Source: Thalassia testudinum (taxonomy: Eukaryota; Streptophyta; Magnoliopsida; Alismatales; Hydrocharitaceae). From it: a DNA stretch of 64,000 bases. The notes under the pieces were generated by a model, which was not told where the DNA came from, ran no database searches, and was given only the letters and a program-made list of their open reading frames with translations. Below, in pieces: positions 58,021 through 64,000 of the stretch. Each line of letters begins with the position of its first letter. Position 1 is the stretch's first letter. The stretch lies in the NCBI GenBank assembly GCA_037157565.1, contig JAZHRO010000073.1:97752001-97816000 (forward strand), in the 5' to 3' direction. Made by a program: the position numbers and the translations under genes.

Positions 58021-60685
58021 TGTTTTGGAACGCTGGATCGTGTTTTAAAAGTATTGCGTTGCAGTACAGCTGAAATAACATTCAAAACAGATATAATTTT
58101 ATTATTCGAAAGAATTTCGAGGTCAAACACAGGGAGCAAATTGGTATTTAGAAATCAAGATCACAATTTAAACTGAAAGAAATTGCAATAGTAGCAGTAT
58201 CAGAGTGCAAAGATATGGGAGTAAAATGGTGATGTAGATCACCAAATACTCCTACAATATCACTAAATGATTCAATATCTAAAGATGAAATGAGGCTAAA
58301 ATCTATCGTCTGATCCTTTGATCAAACAACTTAAAGTGTCTGATCTGCCTTTGCTTCTTCTGCTTTGCTTCTACTCTTCCTCTTCTTTCTCTTTGCCTTT
58401 GTATTCTCTTTCCTTCTTCATCTTCTTTGGCTTCTGTCTTCCTTGGCCTTTACGATCTTTCTCTTTCTCTTCTTCTTTCTACCTTTTCCTTCCTTCTTTC
58501 GTAGCTTCTTCCCTCTCTGCCTTTCTCTACCGTCTGCCTTTGCCTCTCTTTCTCTTCAGCTTTCGCCTACAGCAAAACCTACCTCTACACACGTTCAGCT
58601 CTCCTCTCTTTCTCTCTTAGGTTTCGCTCTCCTAGAGCCACACAGACAATCGAGTTATCGGGTCGGGTGCGTACCCAGGACTAGGCCCACCGGCATGCGG
58701 TGGTGAGCGAGGAGTGCAGTTGGGTCGGGTCAGGCCAGGTCCGCGGGGTGTGAGCACAGACGAGACCAGGTCAGGTGAGAGGGACCTCACCCTGTGGATT
58801 TGAGGCGAACAGATACAGGCACAAAATCAACTTATGCGGGAGCGCGGCCTCAGAACTTTTCGAGGTGGGACTATCCGTGCACCCTTCTTCTTACGTGCCT
58901 GTAGCAGAGGTGGTCTTCCAATTGCAGCAGCAGCTATGGCCTTCGACTGGAATTGAGAGCTTGGATTCATGCACGAGAGTCTTCTACGCAGCCTAGGACA
59001 GGAGCCTGGAACTAGCAAGGCCTAGAGCGACCTCAAGCTTGCTTCAAGCTCCGCAATAATGGCGGATGGGTGCCTGAACCTGAAATCACTAGCACAGCCT
59101 TGTGGCCTTGTCAAAGCACTCAGGGAGCATCGCTGGAGCACGGCGAAGATGCTGGGGTGGTTGGTGTGGCGTGGGGATGTCTGTGCGAGCGTGCCTAGGG
59201 TACATTGTGTGCGAAGGTGTGGGTGTGTTCGGGGGTGAGTTTGGGTGAGTGGCACGGTGTGTGAAGTGGGGGAAGAAGATCAGTGGAGCGAGGGAAAGCT
59301 TATGGGCTTGTTGGCGAGGAGTAGGATGGCCTGTGGTGGTGGAGCAGCCTCGCCAAAGGTGGCGGCCGGAGATGAAGGTGATGAGGGTGATGGAGGTTGG
59401 CAGTGGTCAGTTTGGAAAAATAAAGGGTGGAGAAGAAGGTAGAGGGGAAAGGGAGCTTATCTAGGAGGTGAAGAGACGACGGGGGTGAGTGGAGGCGTTG
59501 GGTCTAGTATGCCCGATGCTGGAGATGAAGAGTGGCTCCGATGAGTGGAGATTGGCGAGGATGAAGAGAGGGAGACGCCTGTAGGTACGATGAGGCACGG
59601 ATGAAGTCAAGGAAGAGGAATCCATCGCAGGTATGGCAGTCGGACGACGAGGAGTAAGGGAGGTCGCCGGATGTCTAGGAACCTACGGCAGTAAGGAGAA
59701 GAGAGGAATTAGGGGTGTTCACGGCTGAATTCGAGAGTGGAGTCGGGGCGATCTAGGCTTCCTTAAACAAAGCCCTGAAGGTCGGTTAGGGCAAGGATAG
59801 CTCACCAGTGAAGGAATACGTTAGGATACCCATGTCTCTCATGCATTCGCATGAGAGATTGGGAAGGAATCAGGGATTAAATGAGGGTTTAGACGAGAGA
59901 GAATTTCTCGGAGGATCTCCCTTCTAATTTTGGAGGAGATCCTCCAAGTAATCAGGGAGAACTCTCCTTCTAAAGCTCACTGGAGTAGGATTCCTCCGCT
60001 ATAATGGAGGAGGGACCTAATTGCAAAAATGATGAAGAAGATAGGGGGTCTTTTGTAAATATTTTTGAAAGATAGGGGTACAAATGTAATCAGGCTGGAC
60101 CTTTTTGCAAACTAGGTAAAGGCAAACTCAACTTGGGTCCAAATTTTGGGAAAAATGTAATTTGGACTTAAAAAATATAATGGTGAAGTTGGATTTTGGG
60201 TTTGACCACGTTTGACTGGGAAATTTATGCAAAAACCCAATTTAGGGCAAATATCGTCTTAGACCCTATTCTAGGTCAAGATGGGTTCCAATGGCCAAAT
60301 TGAAAGTTCTAAACCCTAGAGAATATTTTTATATAATTTTTAGAGGGTTTAAGTAAATTTTATCCTAACCAGAACCTTGGTTAATCAAGTGGGTCTATTT
60401 TAGGGTTTCAAAAAGTCATTTAATTCACAGAACTCATACAAACCCTTTTCTATTTGATCCAACCTACTTATTATCTTATTAAGACCCTTTGACCTTTGTT
60501 TAGCCCTTAAGAAATCCTGTTGTTGTACTGAATTGGTAAAATTATAGTTTTACCCCTAGTTTCTTATTTTTTCTCTCAGAAAGGTTATGCAGTGAATTAT
60601 AACCTTTAGTTGGTTTTGTAGTAGCATTTATTCTCTTCATTGAGTCAAAATGAGCTAGTTAGGGCTCATGATGGTGTTCCCATCA
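58021..60685 (-). repeat. 5' LTR of element B
   Basis: 2665 bp, TGTTTTGGAACG...CCCATCA on the plus strand. It matches the 3' LTR at 17429-20113 along its whole length. The TATA position reads TGTTTAAG (59762-59769, minus). A hairpin with 10-bp arms lies at 59835-59858. Confidence 0.93.
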
Positions 60686-60690
60686 ACAAG
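60686..60690 (+). repeat. Right TSD of element B (ACAAG)
   Basis: Second copy of the duplication at 17424-17428. LINE coding sequence resumes directly after it. Confidence 0.9.
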
Positions 60691-61137
60691 TCATAATTTC
60701 ATCCAATTTTGAGGAGGCGGATATGATAGCAAGGAAATTATGGTTATTGAAAGTTCCAACTAAAATCCAAATTTTCTTTTGGCTATGTAGGAGAGATGGA
60801 TTAGTTATAGGGGATCTCAGACATAGGAGGATGGGCGTTGCATTATAGTCATGCTTGCTTTGTGGATTGCCCACTGATAGTACTAGACACATTTTTTCAT
60901 CTTGTGTGGTGACTGATGTGGTTTGGACAAAATTTTGAAGGGAACTACTCCCTACGTGGGGACTTACTCTGGCAAAAATTTCTGATATTGGATAAGTTGC
61001 ATATACATATGGCAACAGTGATGTGGTGTATTTGGAGGGTAAGGAATGAGTTTTTGTTTCAGGAGAGACTAGTTTGTGTGGAACAAATTGTAAATGTATG
61101 TTGGTCCCTCATACATGTTTGGGGATCTATTTTGTAA
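60691..61137 (+). pseudogene. LINE ORF2: zinc-binding C-terminal region (3' part)
   Basis: Continuation of the LINE after element B. KVPTKIQIFFWLCRRDGLV, then CLLCGLPTDSTRHIFSSC forms the CCHC-type zf-RVT region found at the end of plant L1-type ORF2. MWCIWRVRNEFLF follows, also typical. The frame differs from the upstream part near the junction, and stops occur (60846-60848, 60936-60938). The region probably helps bind element RNA. The frame ends near 61137, leaving about 90 bp of 3' UTR before the A-rich tail. Confidence 0.85.
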
Positions 61138-61225
61138 GGTCATACTTTTTTCGGATGAGTAAAATGCTCTCCAGGATTGTTATCATAGCATGATAGCTTT
61201 CCTTTCAGTTTTAAAAAGAAAAAAA

Positions 61226-61236
61226 ATTGCATAACA
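61226..61236 (+). repeat. Right TSD of the LINE (ATTGCATAACA)
   Basis: Second copy of the 11-bp duplication at 14860-14870, directly after the A-rich tail (61211-61225). Confidence 0.85.
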
Positions 61237-61739
61237 TGCATCATCATGTATTAGGTTAGATTGTATAAATTTTAGGTTAATTTTTTCTTTTTGTTGTCAA
61301 GGAACAGGGCAACATTTATCGGGGCCTCGGATTTGAGATCCAACCATACGAATCTGATCAGGGCAACGATCGAAGTTTAACGACTCCAAGACCGCCCCGA
61401 TCAGACCTCTGTAACATCAGATGTAATCTGAGAAAGATAAGAGGTCAAGGGGCCAGGTGGTGTAAATCTGTACCTTAGACGACAAATCCAATCACATGGA
61501 TGGGTTCGGATGGATGATCACAACCCAACACCATGAAAATCGATCCAATCCGACATCCGTGACAACATCTACGAGTAAAAGAAGAGGGATGGCTCAGATG
61601 GTGCCACATGGCACCATCCATGCCGCCCACAGTCACTAGCCTTCCTCTTCTTCATTTGAGCCTCTCAATCTTAATCATTGGATTTCCATCCAATGACTGA
61701 GAGGGCTTGGAGGAAAATTCGACGACGAGCCTCAAAGGA

Positions 61740-61807
61740 GGGCTTGGCACACTGGTTATGCACCCACTCGCGAAGTCACAACCACGGGTTCGAGCCCCTC
61801 GCACCAC
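61740..61807 (+). other. tRNA-derived segment (SINE head or tRNA relic)
   Basis: An A-box-like TGGCACACTGG (61745-61755) and a good B box GGTTCGAGCCC (61787-61797) at tRNA spacing. The T-arm can pair at 4 of 5 positions. The anticodon stem is not convincing, so it is not a working tRNA gene. It could be the head of a tRNA-derived SINE. Confidence 0.4.
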
Positions 61808-62225
61808 AAATAGAATGGGTGAGTGGGCGCGAATGAAATCGCACTGCTGGATCACGATCGACCGGCATCGGCAACGGCTACGTGGTAGCACGAATGATAG
61901 AGCCGCCCACTCACGATTTGACACCCAAGTTGACACGCAATCTGACGTTAAGGCATGATCTGAATGAGTGGGTGTGTGTGATCTGGGCCATTGATTGACG
62001 ATTGAATAGCTGTAGTGGCACGACGCTTGGGCTAAGTCATTTTCAGCTGAAGAGGAAGAGGCGCAAATGTGGCCCCTCGTGGGCACTTGGATTAGAGATG
62101 AAGGGCAGAGATAGAGTGCGCAACTTCACCAACACTTAGCTTCAGCGACGTGCACATCCATCACTAAAGACCCTACCATCAATTTCAAGCCTTTAAAAGA
62201 CCTTTTTGCCCCCAACTTTTGCACC

Positions 62226-62232
62226 TATAAAA
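62226..62232 (+). promoter_or_regulatory. TATA box of region F
   Basis: TATAAAA in CACCTATAAAAGGGCACTGC, followed by a pyrimidine-rich leader (CATCTCTTCCTCTCTTCTC). Confidence 0.5.
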
Positions 62233-62840
62233 GGGCACTGCTATCACTCATTTTCATCATCTCTTCCTCTCTTCTCTCACCCCCTTCAAAGCTTTAAGAG
62301 CTTGTCCCAAACCCAGGATACTCCATTAGAGTTTAAAATAGAATTTTTCCACCTTCTCATCCTCATTTGTGGAGCGCCCACAGTTGTCCTGTCACTATCG
62401 TTCAGGAAGCAGATCCTGCTAAGATGTCGTCCTGCCCATCCTCTGTCTTCTGTCTTCGTTCTCCCTCATCCATCATCTCACCACCCTCATCTAGGTGCTC
62501 CGTCAATGCGGCTCATCCTCCAAGTAGCCATCGAGGAGGATAACCTCTCTCCACCTTCTCTTTTATCGCTTTCTAGTATAGATTTTCTGCTTTCCAGTGT
62601 AGTAAGTAGTTGTAATGAACATACTCTATGGTTATGAAATATTTGTTCATTCACTTTTTATTTTGTCTTATTTGTGCTATTCTCTCTCTGTCTTCTATTA
62701 ATTATTCTTTAGTAGATAGCTAGCGTAGATTTAATTCATCCAGCTAATCTACTTTGTGAAAACAAATATAAATGTGATTTTTGATCAAACGTACGCGTCC
62801 CCGTGTTCGACCCGGGACTCACCAGAGTTTCAGTTAAATT

Positions 62841-64000
62841 AGTTGTTGATGGATTTTTACGTGACTACATAATAGCTTTTCAAAACTCAAAATTTTCAGT
62901 GTACGAATCCTGTTCAACAGATGTGACCCCAAAGTGATTAACCAAGTAGTGGAATAGGTTTCAGCCATTCTCTTTATCAAGAGAGCGCCTCCAATCGACC
63001 TTGTTGTTTGTAATATCATGGTGATATCTCTTCCCACCTTTTGAGAAAATAGCTTACAGGTTGGTGATGATCGAAAGTTTGTGAAGGTATAGATAATCGA
63101 CATTTTGAGCAATAAATAAATAATCAAAGAATTAATATGAAAAGTACCCATTCTTATTCATTCTTATAATTTTTATTGATATTATTCCTTTGTTTGCTAC
63201 TCTACCCATCTTTTGCTAACTTTCCCGTTTGGACTTACATACTCAAGTCTTGGGAGCAGCAGTCGAGTCCTATAGCTATAGGAGAAGATGGTGCTAGTCT
63301 AAGTTCAAAACCTTAGTCGGTCTATATAACCATTTTAGTTAGTTATAGCTAGTTTTTCTTTTCGGAGTTTTGTTCATCACTATATCTCCAACCATGTACT
63401 TTTTGTTACTATGATGTCTATGAAAGATGATTGAACTCTTTAAACATTTGTCTCAATTCAGTTTATTCCCCTTTTGTATGCTTTATATGTGTGATGTTAT
63501 TTGTTGTGCGATACTATATTTTATATTTATACGTTGAATGGTTGAGATCGTGGGAGAATTCAGGAAATCATCTCGACTCCCTACTAGGGTAGGGGTTTGG
63601 GTTATAACAACTTATCCTTGCCCTTTCTCTTCATCCTCTTCCTCCACAACCATCGCCACCACATTCCTCTTCACCTCCTTGACAGACCAAGACCATTTCC
63701 ACCATCACTACTATTGGGAAATGGTCTTGGACCCGCTTGACAATCAAGGGGCATGGGGACTCGAACAATTTGATCTCTGATTCCCATGGCATTGTGGAAA
63801 TGTAAAAAACATAGGAATTTAAAATTTTCATCAAATTGCATACTCGGGTCAATGCCTATAAAACTCGAATGATAGAAATCTATAAAGCAACAACCTATGT
63901 AATCGAAAGTATATGGAGAGCTCTAATATCTCTCCATTTCAGGATCCCCACGAATAAAGAGTTATAGATGTGGTGGCATAGCATAGCATCTTACATGTTG
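62841..64000. other. Unassigned sequence at the right edge
   Basis: AT-rich, with no gene or element recognised in 1.16 kb. The only structure is a hairpin with 14-bp perfect arms at 63687-63700 and 63717-63730. Confidence 0.4.
63687..63730. repeat. 14-bp perfect inverted repeat
   Basis: CCAAGACCATTTCC and GGAAATGGTCTTGG, separated by 16 bases. No terminator or transposon end motif is attached. Confidence 0.75.

Larger units (their letters stand above)
17429..60685 (-). mobile_element. Element B: Athila-type Ty3/gypsy retrotransposon with nested insertions
   Basis: A complete but dead Athila element on the minus strand. Its 5' LTR is on the right (58021-60685) and its 3' LTR on the left (17429-20113), flanked by the TSD ACAAG. 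Without the insertions of A and C the interior is about 8.3 kb and the element about 13.7 kb. Order on the minus strand: PBS, leader, gag, protease, RT, RNase H, integrase, 3' region, polypurine tract. Stops and frameshifts occur throughout. By a rough eye count the two LTRs differ at about 9% of positions in their first 330 bp, which fits B being older than A and C inside it. Confidence 0.93.
14871..61225 (+). mobile_element. 5'-truncated L1-type LINE, split by element B
   Basis: A non-LTR retrotransposon of about 3.1 kb net, bounded by the 11-bp TSD and ending in an A-rich tail (TTTTAAAAAGAAAAAAAA). Only the C-terminal end of the endonuclease is present, so the copy is 5'-truncated like most LINE insertions. 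RT and the zinc-binding C-terminal region follow on the plus strand. The Athila element B and everything inside it (17429-60685) interrupts the reverse transcriptase reading frame. Confidence 0.9.
61237..62840 (+). repeat. LTR-like promoter region F (partial or solo LTR)
   Basis: Plus-strand layout of a gypsy LTR: a U3 with a 7-bp palindrome (CATTGGATTTCCATCCAATG near 61676), TATAAAA at 62226-62232, a pyrimidine-rich leader with a 143-codon spurious frame, and a U5-like CGTCCCCGTGTTCGACCCGG near 62797. That last string resembles the U5 of A and B (CCCTGTGTTCGACC). No PBS follows and no TSD was found, so the ends are estimates. Confidence 0.4.

Noticed and set aside
62206..62637. 143-codon plus-strand frame
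   Set aside because: It begins before the TATA box of region F and runs through a pyrimidine-rich LTR leader, with no recognisable domain.

Overview
The window reads as intergenic heterochromatin of a flowering plant. I found no intact host gene. Almost everything recognisable belongs to plant transposable elements: Ty3/gypsy elements of Athila type, a Ty1/copia gag-only element, an L1-type LINE, and a CACTA (En/Spm-like) transposase relic. The species cannot be named from the sequence. The PBS sequences (variants of TGGCGCCGTTGCCGGGGA, tRNA-Asp type, and the tRNA-iMet type TGGTATCAGAGC), the RTLRSGK-like gag motif and the Athila-style RT are plant-specific.

Layout. (1) 1-3.6 kb: the 5' part of an Athila-type element on the minus strand (element E: gag fragment, leader, PBS, LTR). 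(2) 3.7-10.4 kb: a decayed CACTA transposase gene ending in a TAGTG terminus. Its last exon is split by a copia gag-only element (D, 5240-9602). (3) 10.4-14.86 kb: AT-rich sequence without genes. (4) 14871-61225: one nested stack of insertions, each fixed by its target-site duplication (TSD). A 5'-truncated LINE (TSD ATTGCATAACA) was hit by Athila element B on the minus strand (17429-60685, TSD ACAAG). B was hit twice: by element C on the minus strand (22788-33321, TSD TGGGC), inside the integrase zinc finger, and by element A on the plus strand (37854-56914, TSD GTGGA), five bases upstream of the gag ATG. A in turn carries two insertions: H (40663-46859, TSD GAAGT) in its leader and solo LTR G (53737-56401, TSD GAAGG) in its 3' LTR. 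(5) 61.2-62.84 kb: an LTR-like promoter region with a tRNA-derived segment. (6) 62.84-64 kb: nothing recognised except one strong hairpin.

How the parts relate. B is the only element here with a recognisable gag-protease-RT-RNase H-integrase set, and it is dead (stops, frameshifts, integrase first catalytic Asp replaced by His). C keeps one continuous gag-protease frame of about 990 codons broken only by point-mutation stops, and has no RT, RNase H or integrase. D keeps only gag. A shares LTRs, leader and 3' region with B but carries an acidic, unrecognised reading frame where gag-pol should be. So the window holds three structurally different non-autonomous designs beside one autonomous relative. 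A, B and C still share short noncoding blocks: the PBS, an internal GCATGGGGG block, a GGAGGCAACCC block at the end of the coding region, and (in B and C) a block next to the polypurine tract. These are the parts one would expect to be kept if copies depend on another element's enzymes.
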